Translations under genes and position numbers: made by a program
The notes under the pieces: generated by a model
Database searches by the model: none
Told to the model about the DNA's origin: nothing
The model's input: only the letters and a program-made list of their open reading frames with translations
Assembly (NCBI GenBank): GCA_026014615.1
Contig: JAOZHZ010000021.1
Location: forward strand, 1-64,000
From: Candidatus Bathyarchaeota archaeon
GTDB taxonomy: Archaea > Thermoproteota > Bathyarchaeia > Bathyarchaeales > Bathycorpusculaceae
Direction: 5' to 3'
DNA: 64,000 nt
Shown here: piece by piece, positions 50,645 through 59,444 of the stretch
How the letters are laid out: each line of letters begins with the position of its first letter
Numbering within the stretch: the first letter of the stretch is position 1

Positions 50645-50977
50645 TTATTCTGTGCTGCCTTCTGAAGACGAATCCACCGCCACAACCAAAGAGCAGCCCT
50701 CAGTTAAAGCTTTAACAACTTTTTTCCGACCATCCTGTAAGAGACGCCATATGGTCCCCCTAGAAACGCCCATACGAACACCAGCCTCCTCCTGAGAAAA
50801 ATCTTCCAAATCAACAAGCCTGAGGGCTTCAATTTCGGCTTGCTCAATAATCACGGGAACAGAACATGTCTGAGGAGTGGGCACAAACTTGCGAACCTCT
50901 AAAGGCCTCTGTAAGTTAATCGGTTTTGGAAGCCTTCCCCTGCACCCACGCCTATGACGCCAACCCATAGCTATCAA
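50645..50977 (-). CDS. DUF134/UPF0251 helix-turn-helix protein
   Basis: 110 residues. It begins with an Arg-rich, Cys-containing segment (RRGCRGRLPKP). The C-terminal sigma-70-region-4-like HTH is ALRLVDLEDFSQEEAGVRMG followed by SRGTIWRLLQDGRKKV. DUF134 proteins commonly neighbour NifX-like proteins, as here. A regulatory role is likely, possibly metal-sensing. Confidence 0.88.
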   Translation of the reverse strand: MIAMGWRHRRGCRGRLPKPINLQRPLEVRKFVPTPQTCSVPVIIEQAEIEALRLVDLEDFSQEEAGVRMGVSRGTIWRLLQDGRKKVVKALTEGCSLVVAVDSSSEGSTE

Positions 50978-51205
50978 GTATTGAATTTACGTTTTAGCCC
51001 TTAAATATTTTCATGAATAATCCCACAATTAACCAAAAAACCCGCCTCATAGAAACGAGCATTTAAAGACACCGCAGGAACAATTTCACCAAATAACCAA
51101 TATTGGGACACTGTAAGAGCAGTTTCATTTTCTGAACTATTCGCAAAAATATTTTTATTAACCGCAGAAGATAACTTTAGATGCAATTTTAGTAAGGTGA
51201 ATCAA

Positions 51206-51862
51206 ATGGCAGAGATTCAAAAAGAAATAAGCTTTCCCATATTAGGTCAAAAAGCACCCGATTTTGAAGCTTTAACAACTCAAGGGACGTTAAGGCTGTC
51301 AGATTATGAAGGAACATGGCTTATCCTGTTCTCGCATCCAGCGGACTTTACACCTGTATGTACAACAGAGTTCATTGCCTTCTCCGAAATCTACGACGAA
51401 TTAAAGAAGCGAAACGTTGAACTCTTGGGTTTGAGCGTTGACAGTGTCTCTTCTCACATCGCTTGGATAAGAAACTGTGAAGCAAAAATGGGGGTCAAGA
51501 TACCGTTCCCCATAATTGCGGACTTGAATAAGGAAGTCGCCAAAAAGTACGGCATGATTCATCCAGAGCAAAGCAAAACCGAAACCGTACGATGCGTTTT
51601 CATCATTGACCCAGAAAGCAAGATACGGGCTATGCTTTACTATCCTTTAACCACAGGCAGGAACATGCAAGAAATTCTCAGGCTGGTTGATGCCCTGCAG
51701 ACAACCGACAAATACAAAGTAGCTACCCCTGCTAACTGGAAGCCAGGAGAACCAGTTGTTGTTCCACCCCCAGCCACCATCGAGGGAGCAGAGGAAAGAC
51801 TCAAAGAAGGCTATGAATGCAAAGACTGGTACCTCTGCAAAAAGAAACTCCCAGAGAGCTGA
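51206..51862 (+). CDS. Peroxiredoxin (Prx6/archaeal TPx type)
   Basis: 218 residues from the ATG at 51206, preceded by AAGGTGA; the in-frame GTG at 51197 overlaps that ribosome site. Peroxidatic motif HPADFTPVCTTEF (Cys near residue 52), KIPFPIIADLNKEVAKKYGM, and C-terminal cysteines in YECKDWYLCKKK, as in the thermophilic archaeal enzymes whose extra Cys pair resolves the oxidised state. Reduces peroxides. A small winged-helix gene follows after 4 bp. Confidence 0.95.
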   Translation: MAEIQKEISFPILGQKAPDFEALTTQGTLRLSDYEGTWLILFSHPADFTPVCTTEFIAFSEIYDELKKRNVELLGLSVDSVSSHIAWIRNCEAKMGVKIPFPIIADLNKEVAKKYGMIHPEQSKTETVRCVFIIDPESKIRAMLYYPLTTGRNMQEILRLVDALQTTDKYKVATPANWKPGEPVVVPPPATIEGAEERLKEGYECKDWYLCKKKLPES

Positions 51863-51866
51863 GCGC

Positions 51867-52088
51867 ATGCCTTGCATATCTGCTGACGGAAAACCCACAT
51901 CAACTGGCATGACAACACTAAAGGCGCTAAAGGATGGAGCGTTGTCTCCTGAAGAAGTCGCAGGCAAAACAGGTCAGCCGCTGTTTCGAGTCCGGAGCGG
52001 TCTTCGCGAGTTGCAAAACGCAGGGTTCGTAGAGCAAACAGAAAACAAGTATACGCTTTCGAAAAGTGGAACTGCAGCAATCCAGTGA
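51867..52088 (+). CDS. Small winged-helix protein
   Basis: 73 residues from the ATG at 51867, 4 bp after the peroxiredoxin stop. A single winged helix: TTLKALKDGALSPEEVAGKT, then FRVRSGLRELQNAGFVEQ and a wing NKYTLSKSG. The N-terminus MPCISADGK contains a Cys that could sense redox state (guess). It likely regulates or is co-regulated with peroxiredoxin. The same frame is open upstream within prx but in the wrong register for that gene. Confidence 0.7.
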   Translation: MPCISADGKPTSTGMTTLKALKDGALSPEEVAGKTGQPLFRVRSGLRELQNAGFVEQTENKYTLSKSGTAAIQ

Positions 52089-52208
52089 TTCTTTGCTGAA
52101 AACCAACTTCTTTTTCTTTTTATTTTGAAATATTTATTTTGGGTAACTAGCAGATACTGAGCCGCAGAAATATAGAGAATACGGGGTTTATAGACAACGC
52201 CTCAGCTT

Positions 52209-52664
52209 GTGAAGGGCGGCAAATACGCCTACGCTTGGTCAAAGGTGAGCCAAAAAGGAAAAATTACTATCCCCCATGAAGCCTTAGCAGAATACAACCT
52301 ATTAGAAAGTAAGAAGCTAATTCTGATGCCGGGCAGCAAACGGTCGGGAGGATTTGGTTTAACATCAGAAGAGTTGCTGAAGGATTCACCGCTTCATATT
52401 ATTTTAGACGAAAACCCTCAACTGGTCACGTTTAAGACACCTGAAGGCGAAGCGGTACAGATTAAAGGAAAAACTTTCTGCGGGGTTAAGCTAAGCAAAG
52501 ATGAGAGCATTGTTGTTCCAGTTGAAACACTAAAAAACTATGGAGTGAATCCGGGGGATAGTTTGCTTTCGGTGAGGGGAAGCCGGTACGCCATTGGTTT
52601 TCCAGTAAAAGGCCCAATAATTGAGGAAGCAAAAAAGCATCAGAATCTAGAGACATACAAATGA
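52209..52664 (+). CDS. Tandem AbrB/SpoVT-like domain protein
   Basis: 151 residues from GTG 52209. Two related halves. KVSQKGKITIPHEALAEYNL leads into SKKLILMPGSKRSGGFGL. KLSKDESIVVPVETLKNYGV leads into DSLLSVRGSRYAIGFPVKGP. Each resembles a swapped-hairpin AbrB barrel strand set, with the conserved order of hydrophobic, Pro and Gly. Such fused pairs act as DNA-binding or antitoxin-like proteins. No toxin gene is adjacent. Confidence 0.65.
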   Translation: MKGGKYAYAWSKVSQKGKITIPHEALAEYNLLESKKLILMPGSKRSGGFGLTSEELLKDSPLHIILDENPQLVTFKTPEGEAVQIKGKTFCGVKLSKDESIVVPVETLKNYGVNPGDSLLSVRGSRYAIGFPVKGPIIEEAKKHQNLETYK

Positions 52665-52709
52665 AAAGATAGAGATAGGTTTGTTGGGTTTTAGCCCGAT
52701 TAGAAGAAG

Positions 52710-53000
52710 CTATTTACCCAGTTCTTCTTTGACTTCTTCTTTGCCAGCCTCCAACTCTTTAACCTGCTCCGCATCGGCAGCCAACAGCAAAGTTTGGAAT
52801 TCGCCCACGTGTGTTTTTTCTTCCTTTGCTATGTCCAACAGAATCACTTTGATGTCTGGATTCTGAGCCAGCGCAGCCATCTGCTCATATAAGTTTATGG
52901 CATCCAATTCGGCGATTATACCAGCTCTGAGAATTTCTTTATCCAAGTTTTCTTTGGATATTTTTTCTAAGTTTATGGGAATTTTTGACAACAAACACAT
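52710..53000 (-). CDS. Short ferritin-like/rubrerythrin-type diiron protein
   Basis: 96 residues from the ATG at 53000. Two helices with the carboxylate pattern RAGIIAELDAINLYEQMAAL and ILLDIAKEEKTHVGEFQTLL (Glu...Tyr, Glu-Glu-x2-His). Half the length of a four-helix ferritin, like the encapsulin-associated ferritin-like family that dimerises to form the iron site. No encapsulin gene is in the window. Iron or peroxide handling fits the neighbouring peroxiredoxin. Confidence 0.8.
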   Translation of the reverse strand: MCLLSKIPINLEKISKENLDKEILRAGIIAELDAINLYEQMAALAQNPDIKVILLDIAKEEKTHVGEFQTLLLAADAEQVKELEAGKEEVKEELGK

Positions 53001-53097
53001 CAACTCCTGTTCTTGCCTGTAGATTAGGCGCCCGTTATTTTTAAAGGATATTTGGCAAAATCAGCAAATTAAGCATACAAATGTCAGTTTTAGTTTC

Positions 53098-53472
53098 TCA
53101 TCCATGATGTGCGTGAGGGCAACCTTCGATTAGTTCTTCAAGTGCGTCGTCTTTGTAGCCAGCAATCACTTCGCCAACAATGTCAGCGTTGGCTTTAAGC
53201 ACAGTTATACCAACGTCGTGGAATGCTTGCAAACCACGTGGGCCCATGCCGTAAACTACTATTGCTTCTGGCGCCAATTTTACTATGTTGTCGTGGGCGT
53301 GACCCATTCCTCCCGCATGCTCTCCAACATTTACAACGGTTTTGGTTTCCAAGACTTCGTCGTTATCGTTCAAGTCTACGACTGCAAAGAAAGGAGCGCG
53401 CCCAAAATGTTCTGCCAAACGAGCAGCCAAGCCGTTCTGGTCGGCTACGGGGACTACTATTCGGCGTGGCAA
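53098..53472 (-). CDS. NifX/NifB-C-like protein, paralog 2
   Basis: 124 residues from TTG 53472, chosen because GGAGGG precedes it by seven bases and the length then equals its paralog; an upstream ATG in frame would overlap the previous gene by 44 bp. Motifs: VPVADQNGLAARLAEHFGRA, FAVVDLNDNDEV, HAGGMGHAHDNI and VYGMGPRGLQAFHDVGITVL, ending in CPHAHHG. Third gene of the mrp operon. Confidence 0.88.
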   Translation of the reverse strand: MPRRIVVPVADQNGLAARLAEHFGRAPFFAVVDLNDNDEVLETKTVVNVGEHAGGMGHAHDNIVKLAPEAIVVYGMGPRGLQAFHDVGITVLKANADIVGEVIAGYKDDALEELIEGCPHAHHG

Positions 53473-53473
53473 A

Positions 53474-53845
53474 CTAGCGCCCTCCCATACCGGAGTGTTC
53501 GCCGACTGTAGGAGCATCCGTCTTTGTTAATTCGCCCCGCTTGTATTGCTCAACAACTTCACGGACCACGCCGGAAGCACCTGTTATGATTTCCACGCCT
53601 GCAACTGATAAAGCTTGAAAAGCGTTGGGTCCAACGTTTCCCGTTATGACAACTTTTACCCCTTTGTTTGCGATAACTTGAGCTGCTTGAATTCCTGCTC
53701 CGCCCGATGCATCCTGAGAAGAATTTGGAACAGCTTCAAACTGCGCTGTTTCTGGGTCTATGATTATGAAGTAGGCACACCGTCCAAAGCGGGGGTCAAG
53801 CGCCGCATCTAAACTGTTCGAGGTGGAGGTTAAGCAGATCTTCAT
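53474..53845 (-). CDS. NifX/NifB-C-like protein, paralog 3
   Basis: 123 residues. The more divergent member: SNSLDAALDPRFGRCAYFII, SSQDASGGAGIQAAQVIANK and ITGNVGPNAFQALSVAGVEI. The start overlaps the Mrp stop as ATGA, giving tight translational coupling. It has Cys in FGRCAYF where the other two have none. Confidence 0.9.
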   Translation of the reverse strand: MKICLTSTSNSLDAALDPRFGRCAYFIIIDPETAQFEAVPNSSQDASGGAGIQAAQVIANKGVKVVITGNVGPNAFQALSVAGVEIITGASGVVREVVEQYKRGELTKTDAPTVGEHSGMGGR

Positions 53846-54771
53846 TGCCCAGCCTCCCGTTTGGGACTATTTTTTGAGAATTGCTCTATTTCCTGAACTA
53901 CCGCCTTGAAGGCGATAGCTGAGGGCGAAGACGGGTTCTCAACTGTGAAAGGTAAACCGTTGTCAGAGTTGGTACATACTTGAGGGTCAATAGGGATGCT
54001 GCCTAAAAATGGAACGGACGGGTCGCGGGCGATTCGTTTTCCTGCACCTGCCTTGAATATATCAATTTTGGCGCCGCAGTCGGGGCAGACAAATCCGCTC
54101 ATGTTCTCCACAATACCGATTATGGGAACCTTCGCCTGCTTTGCAAACGAAACCGACTTTTTCACAACTGCCTCAGAAACCTCAGAGGGCATCGTCACTA
54201 TAACTACGCCGTCTAAGTCTGGAATCAACTGGACCACACTCAAAGGTTCATCACCTGTTCCCGGAGGCAGATCAATGAACAAGAAGTCAAGGGCGCCCCA
54301 CGCTATGTCTGAAAGGAATTGCCGAATAAGCTGCATTTTCAGTGGCCCACGCCAAATAACTGGAGCATCATCATTTGGCAGCATAAAATCCACTGACGCT
54401 ACTTTGACGCCAAGGTTGCTGCTTACGGGAGAAATTAACCCGTCTGGTCCACCCTTCAAGTTTTGGCCTTTTAGCCCGAGCATTTTGGGGATGCAGGGTC
54501 CGTGTATGTCTGCGTCGAGAACGCCCACTTTTCCTTTGTGCCCGTTCATTGCTAGTGCCATAGCGAGGTTTGCGGTAACCGTGCTTTTGCCCACACCGCC
54601 TTTGCCGCTCATGACAGCTATTTTAAATTTAATTTTGTTAAGCCTAAGTTTCAGGCTTTGTTCTTGTTTTTTTTGGTCGTTACATTCGTTTGAGGTTGAG
54701 CATGAATCGCACTTTCCGTTGCATTCATCGGAGCTGTTTGCTGGTTTAGCTGAACTTTCCATGATTTTCAC
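53842..54771 (-). CDS. Mrp/ApbC-type Fe-S cluster carrier ATPase
   Basis: 309 residues. N-terminal Cys-rich extension (CNGKCDSCSTSNEC), deviant Walker A MSGKGGVGKSTVTANLA, DADIHGPCIPKMLGL, LFIDLPPGTGDEPLSV and the cluster CxxC in ENMSGFVCPDCGAKIDIF. It binds and delivers 4Fe-4S clusters. First gene of mrp-nifX3-nifX2, driven leftward from the twin-dyad promoter shared with the Lrp-type regulator. Confidence 0.93.
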   Translation of the reverse strand: MKIMESSAKPANSSDECNGKCDSCSTSNECNDQKKQEQSLKLRLNKIKFKIAVMSGKGGVGKSTVTANLAMALAMNGHKGKVGVLDADIHGPCIPKMLGLKGQNLKGGPDGLISPVSSNLGVKVASVDFMLPNDDAPVIWRGPLKMQLIRQFLSDIAWGALDFLFIDLPPGTGDEPLSVVQLIPDLDGVVIVTMPSEVSEAVVKKSVSFAKQAKVPIIGIVENMSGFVCPDCGAKIDIFKAGAGKRIARDPSVPFLGSIPIDPQVCTNSDNGLPFTVENPSSPSAIAFKAVVQEIEQFSKNSPKREAGQ

Positions 54772-54784
54772 CGCACATGCGGCA

Positions 54785-54830
54785 GTTTAATAGATAAACC
54801 TTATTAATACTTTATGTTTATAAAGTAAAC
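54785..54830. promoter_or_regulatory. Divergent twin-dyad promoter of mrp and the Lrp-type regulator
   Basis: GTTTAATAGATAAAC (54785-54799) and GTTTATAAAGTAAAC (54816-54830) flank 16 bp holding TATTAATA, the leftward TATA box. The right dyad contains TTTATAAAG, a rightward TATA box that places the start near the TTG at 54846, so the regulator mRNA is probably leaderless. Same layout as 50541-50586. The neighbouring Lrp-type protein is the natural candidate to bind. Confidence 0.78.
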
Positions 54831-54845
54831 AAATAGGCGAGAAAG

Positions 54846-55415
54846 TTGGACGAAATCGACAAAAAAATAGTGTCGCAACTACAAGAAAACGGCAGAACGA
54901 CGCTAGAGGAACTATCCAAAAACATCGGATTCACAAGCATGGGCACCAAAAAAAGAGTGGAAAAACTGTTGAAAAACGGCACCATTAAAGTGTCCGCGCT
55001 CATTAACCCAATTGCGCTTAAACTGCACCCGGCAATCGTGATGCTGGAAATGGAAAGCGCAGAAGCCATGCAGAACCTCCTCGACAGATTTGAGGAATGC
55101 CCCCGAGTAATCCAAATATTCAAAACCGTAGGCGGCTTCAACTTAATCGCTTTAGTTGTTGCTGAAACGCCCGAAACCCTTGAGAGTATTTCCATGGAGA
55201 AATGCTCCCTGAGATGCAGCAAGGGAATCCGCCGTTCTGAGTTTTACCCGATTAGCGACACCTACTTCTCGCCGTTTCTGCAAATAAGAGAGAAATTGGC
55301 ACATAGAGAAAGGAAAGTTACCCCCTGTAAAGTGGATTGCCACCCTTGTGAGCGTTACGAAAAGGGGAAATGTGTAGGCTGCCCAACAACAAACAAGTAT
55401 AGAGGAACACTCTAA
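54846..55415 (+). CDS. Lrp/AsnC-type regulator with C-terminal cysteine cluster
   Basis: 189 residues from TTG 54846. Winged helix (IDKKIVSQLQENGRTTLEEL, SMGTKKRVEKLLKNG), then a RAM-like ligand/oligomer domain (VMLEMESAEAMQNLLDRFEE, FNLIALVVAETPETLE). The unusual tail has CKVDCHPCERYEKGKCVGCP, that is C-x3-C-x2-C-x7-C-x2-C. The cysteines could bind zinc or an Fe-S cluster and so sense oxidation. First gene of a rightward operon with the MBL-fold and radical SAM genes. Confidence 0.85.
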   Translation: MDEIDKKIVSQLQENGRTTLEELSKNIGFTSMGTKKRVEKLLKNGTIKVSALINPIALKLHPAIVMLEMESAEAMQNLLDRFEECPRVIQIFKTVGGFNLIALVVAETPETLESISMEKCSLRCSKGIRRSEFYPISDTYFSPFLQIREKLAHRERKVTPCKVDCHPCERYEKGKCVGCPTTNKYRGTL

Positions 55416-55426
55416 GGGGAAGGAAG

Positions 55427-56410
55427 ATGGAAGCACCCAAGCAAAACGGTGGCTTAAGAGAAATCGACAGCGTAGAAATAATTAGCTTAATGGATAACTC
55501 GGTAGATTTTCTGTCTACCATCGACAAGAAAGGCGTTCATTCGTTTCGGCACTGGACCAAAAAACGTTATGGCGAAGACTGGATGCATACGCACGCCAAG
55601 TTGCCCATTGGTGAACACGGATTTTCAATGCTTATTCGCGTTCAAGATGAAGGGCAAACCAGAAGCATCCTTTTTGATACAGGCTGCAGCCCTGAAGGCA
55701 TAACCGAAAACGCCTCTCGAATGGGAATAGACCTTCGCGAAGTGGAGTGCCTAGTCTTGTCACACGGACACTGGGACCACACAGGTGGACTGGTAACAGC
55801 ACTGGCAGCAATCAACAAGCCAGAATTGCCAGTTATCATCCATGAAGAAATGTTCAGAACCAGAGGAACAGCCAACCCAGACGGCACTGTTCGAAAATAC
55901 GCGCCGTTTCCATCAAAACAACGGATGCCGCAAGCCAAGCTAATTGAAACGAAACAACCCTTTGCCGTTGCAGGCGGCACCGTTCTGGTTACTGGGGAGA
56001 TTCCACGTGAAATCCCCTTCGAGAAAGGCTACCAAAAGCACAGAGTTCTGGAAGGAGGAACATGGAAAGCAGAACCATGGATTCCAGATGACCGCGGAAT
56101 AGTCCTCAATGTCAAAGGAAAAGGTCTGGTTGTTCTTTCAGGTTGCGCCCACGCAGGCATAATCAACACGGCAGAATACGCTCAAAAAATCACGGGCATT
56201 TCGAAAATCTACGCGGTTATTGGCGGGTTTCATTTGGTAGGTAAAGAAAACGAAAAAAGAATCGAGCCAACCGTCAATGCGCTTAAACAGATTAATCCAA
56301 AACTCATTGTTCCTTCTCACTGCACTGGATGGAAAGCCATGTTTGCAATAGCCGAAGCGTTACCGGAGGCTTTTGTCTGGAACAGCGTAGGGAACCTTTA
56401 CGAGGTATGA
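55427..56410 (+). CDS. Metallo-beta-lactamase-fold hydrolase
   Basis: 327 residues. Metal motif LSHGHWDHTGGL, then SGCAHAGIINTAEYAQ, IGGFHL and PSHCTGWKA. This subgroup includes proteins annotated as ribofuranosylaminobenzene phosphate (dihydropteroate-like) synthases, but the activity is uncertain. Cysteines replace some usual metal-site neighbours (SGCAH, SHCTG). 12 bp after the Lrp-type regulator. Confidence 0.88.
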   Translation: MEAPKQNGGLREIDSVEIISLMDNSVDFLSTIDKKGVHSFRHWTKKRYGEDWMHTHAKLPIGEHGFSMLIRVQDEGQTRSILFDTGCSPEGITENASRMGIDLREVECLVLSHGHWDHTGGLVTALAAINKPELPVIIHEEMFRTRGTANPDGTVRKYAPFPSKQRMPQAKLIETKQPFAVAGGTVLVTGEIPREIPFEKGYQKHRVLEGGTWKAEPWIPDDRGIVLNVKGKGLVVLSGCAHAGIINTAEYAQKITGISKIYAVIGGFHLVGKENEKRIEPTVNALKQINPKLIVPSHCTGWKAMFAIAEALPEAFVWNSVGNLYEV

Positions 56411-56467
56411 AAGGAAAATTTGGAAAAAACATGAACAGATAAATAACATCTGGAGGCTTGATTAAGC

Positions 56468-57535
56468 ATGCAACGAAAAGGACCTTTGTATATTCTGCCT
56501 TGGCGATGCACTTTTGGTTGTGACTTCAACTGTTTACACTGCACTTCCGCTTGCAAACCTGCGTATCCAGACGAAATAGACACCGCCTCTGCAAAGAAGT
56601 TGGTTGACCAGGCATACGAGTTTGGCGCAACGTATTTTGGGATAACGGGCGGCGAAGCCCTGCAGCGTAAGGATCTGTTTGATGTAGTTGCTTACGCTCG
56701 AAGGGTAGGCATGAATGCAAGCATAATTACCGACGGACGTTTGCTTGACGATGAAGCTTTTGACCAAATCGTCAAGAATGAAGTCAAGGTTTCAGTCAGC
56801 ATAGATGGTGGCGAAGCCACAAACGACCTTGTCCGAGGGAAGGGGGCCTACTCGGGCTCAGTCAAAGCAATTGAACGGTTATCGCGGGAAAAGCTACTCA
56901 ACTGCCTTGTTTACACCCTTGCCAACGTGAACGATTCAGTCACCAACGTTAACGAAGCTGACTTCAGGGATGTGTTGGATTTAGCTGAAAAATACGGTGC
57001 ACGATGGGTCATTTACCACGGAATGATTCCCTACAGCAAAGACCCAGATAGCCTAAAAGCCTGCCCATCCCCAGAACAAAATGAATGGGCGTGGAACAAA
57101 CTCTACGACCTACGCATCGAGTACAAAGGTAAACCAGACATTAACGTTTACTACCCCAGTTTTGCACGGGTTGCCAAACAACGCGGAATCGCAGATTGGG
57201 ATAACTGGTTCAACCACTTCTTCCTTGGAAGATGTTTCTTTGGCAAATTCATGAGCATAGCCGAAAACGGCGACGCCATCCCCTGCAGCTACAACGACGT
57301 CTACCGATTCGGAAACGTCAAAAACCAATCAATCCAAAGCATCTGGGACCACATGCAGAAAAGCGAATTCTTCAGTCAAGTCCGCGACAAAGCCAATCTC
57401 AAAGGCAAATGCGGCGTCTGCGAATACAAAGAAATCTGCGGCGGCTGCAGAACATCAGCACTATTTTTCACAGGAGACATCTTAGGACCAGACCCACAAT
57501 GTGCATACATACCCAAGGTTCTGCGTGAAAAATAA
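56468..57535 (+). CDS. Radical SAM/SPASM-domain protein
   Basis: 355 residues. SAM cluster motif CTFGCDFNCLHC contains CxxxCxxC; ITGGEAL follows. The SPASM-type C-terminus has CSYNDVYRFGNVK and CGVCEYKEICGGCRTSA for auxiliary clusters. Members modify peptides or haem, for example anaerobic haem synthesis AhbD-like or PqqE-like enzymes. The final Cys block and neighbouring Fe-S genes fit an oxygen-sensitive enzyme. No precursor peptide gene is seen. RBS GGAGG is present at about -12. Confidence 0.9.
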   Translation: MQRKGPLYILPWRCTFGCDFNCLHCTSACKPAYPDEIDTASAKKLVDQAYEFGATYFGITGGEALQRKDLFDVVAYARRVGMNASIITDGRLLDDEAFDQIVKNEVKVSVSIDGGEATNDLVRGKGAYSGSVKAIERLSREKLLNCLVYTLANVNDSVTNVNEADFRDVLDLAEKYGARWVIYHGMIPYSKDPDSLKACPSPEQNEWAWNKLYDLRIEYKGKPDINVYYPSFARVAKQRGIADWDNWFNHFFLGRCFFGKFMSIAENGDAIPCSYNDVYRFGNVKNQSIQSIWDHMQKSEFFSQVRDKANLKGKCGVCEYKEICGGCRTSALFFTGDILGPDPQCAYIPKVLREK

Positions 57536-57580
57536 AACAGATTTAGCTCACACAAACCCTCTTCACCATTTTTGAGATTG

Positions 57581-59305
57581 CTATTTTTGAGTAGCTTTGA
57601 TAGGAAGCTGCACTGTTACTTGGGTTCCCTGTTCTAAAACGCTTTTCACCCAGATTCTGCCGCCGTGAGCTTCAACGATGCGTTTGCAGATTGCCAAGCC
57701 AAAACCCATACCCTTAGCTTTAGTCGTGAAAAGCGGATTCCAAAGCTTGCTTAACGTTTCTTTTGTCATTCCAACACCTGTATCTTCAAAACTGAGCAAA
57801 ACATGGTCACCTAATTTTTGGCTTTTAATAGTCAATTTTCCACTGTGAGGCATTGCGTCAATCGCATTGGTTAAAATGTTTACAAACACCCTAGTCAGTT
57901 GGGTTTTATCAACACCAACCTCATAGGTAGATTCGGCGAAATCAATTACTCTGACGTTTGGTGGAATTTGAAAAATAGATAAGGCGTTGTTTACCATTGA
58001 TTTTGGAGTGACAGATTCTGGTTCCAGCTTTATTTCGCTGGAGTAATCCAGCAGGTCATTTATTATTTTGTTGGAGTACGCTATACTGTTCTCGATTGTT
58101 TCAAACATAAGAACATCTTTATCATCTAACTTGGAGCAGTGTTTAGTTTTCAAATAATACACCGCACTCTTAATGCTGGTAAGGGGGTTACGTAAGTCAT
58201 GACCAATCATGCCAGCCAACTCTCCGATGGACGCGTACCTTTTTGCTTCGAGAAGTTTCTGCTCCATCTGCTTCTGAAGGGTAATGTCGTGTAAAACGCA
58301 GTTAACTCCGACCTCCTGACCTCTTTTGTTTTTAACAACTGAAGCCGAAATAGCCACAAATTTTTCAACTCCTGTTTTGGTAACGCAGACAATTTCGCGG
58401 TTCTTGATTTCTCTTTTCTTTTTAAGTTCAGCGAAGATTTTGGTGGAAGCCGTTTTTTCTGAACAGAGCACAAGTGCGGGTTTATCTATTAACTCATTTT
58501 CTTTGTACCCAAATAAATCCAGAAGAGACTGGTTTACACTTAAGATTTTGCCGTTGAGGTCAGCCAAAATCAAAGAATCAGGCATTGTGGTGACAATGTT
58601 TTCCGCTGCAACAGCAGGATTCAAAGTGAACAGATCGTACTTCCAGATAGCATAAATAACAAAACCGCTTAAGACCGCCCCAGAAAAGCTGCCTATACCG
58701 GGAAATTGGATGCCTAAAACGGGAAAAAGAGAGTCCGTTATTATTGAGAGAAAAACAGGAATTGCTATGCCTACACAGACGTATTTGGTTTGTTTTTTAC
58801 GAGTTTCGTCATAAACGCGATGGTGATACATGAAGAATAGGAAAACGGTCAAAACTAAGAGTGCGGCTTCCCAAACGCCTTCTAGGTGACATACCCAAGA
58901 ACCGACTGCTACAGGTAAATTGTAACCCCAAAACTGTTTAACCGGAAGGGTATAAATCAAGTCAGTTGTTAAATGAAGTACCGAGAAAACCAATGCTGGA
59001 GCATACAAAAACACGTAAGTTAATTTCTTTTTCAGAAGTTCGCTTTCAGTAAAGACTAATGAGAAATGCAACAGCAACGGCATCAAAAAGGGCAACAGGA
59101 AAAGGAGTTTGCTCCATAAAATCGCGGTTTCAATGCTGGCTGCTTGGCGAATCATAAATTCAGCGAATGCCCAATAAGCGTTTACGAAGAGACCCATCAT
59201 AAGAAGCTTGTTCAGAAGGGAGTTCCTATTGAGAAAAAACACAAGCAATCCTGAGAAAACACAGATAACGCTGGCAACAAGCGAGATTAACGGAAAAACA
59301 TTCAT
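57581..59305 (-). CDS. Membrane sensor histidine kinase
   Basis: 574 residues. Seven or eight N-terminal membrane spans (about 1-225, 7TM-type sensor), one PAS domain (about 235-350, LILADLNGKILSVNQSLLDL), HisKA H-box GMIGHDLRNPLTSIKSAVYY and HATPase motifs NILTNAIDAMPHSG, FEDTGVGM and GMGFGLAICKRIVEAHGG. Autophosphorylates on His. No response regulator is adjacent, so it is an orphan sensor. Confidence 0.94.
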   Translation of the reverse strand: MNVFPLISLVASVICVFSGLLVFFLNRNSLLNKLLMMGLFVNAYWAFAEFMIRQAASIETAILWSKLLFLLPFLMPLLLHFSLVFTESELLKKKLTYVFLYAPALVFSVLHLTTDLIYTLPVKQFWGYNLPVAVGSWVCHLEGVWEAALLVLTVFLFFMYHHRVYDETRKKQTKYVCVGIAIPVFLSIITDSLFPVLGIQFPGIGSFSGAVLSGFVIYAIWKYDLFTLNPAVAAENIVTTMPDSLILADLNGKILSVNQSLLDLFGYKENELIDKPALVLCSEKTASTKIFAELKKKREIKNREIVCVTKTGVEKFVAISASVVKNKRGQEVGVNCVLHDITLQKQMEQKLLEAKRYASIGELAGMIGHDLRNPLTSIKSAVYYLKTKHCSKLDDKDVLMFETIENSIAYSNKIINDLLDYSSEIKLEPESVTPKSMVNNALSIFQIPPNVRVIDFAESTYEVGVDKTQLTRVFVNILTNAIDAMPHSGKLTIKSQKLGDHVLLSFEDTGVGMTKETLSKLWNPLFTTKAKGMGFGLAICKRIVEAHGGRIWVKSVLEQGTQVTVQLPIKATQK

Positions 59306-59444
59306 ACGGCCCCCTCCATATTACTTTAAAGGATTCTTGCTGTTAGCAATTGGTTACACCCTTAGTTTCCAGCACCACAATTCGTTAGATTTCATATATA
59401 TCTATATGTACCAAAAAGCAAGAAATTAAGGCATTCACAAAAGG

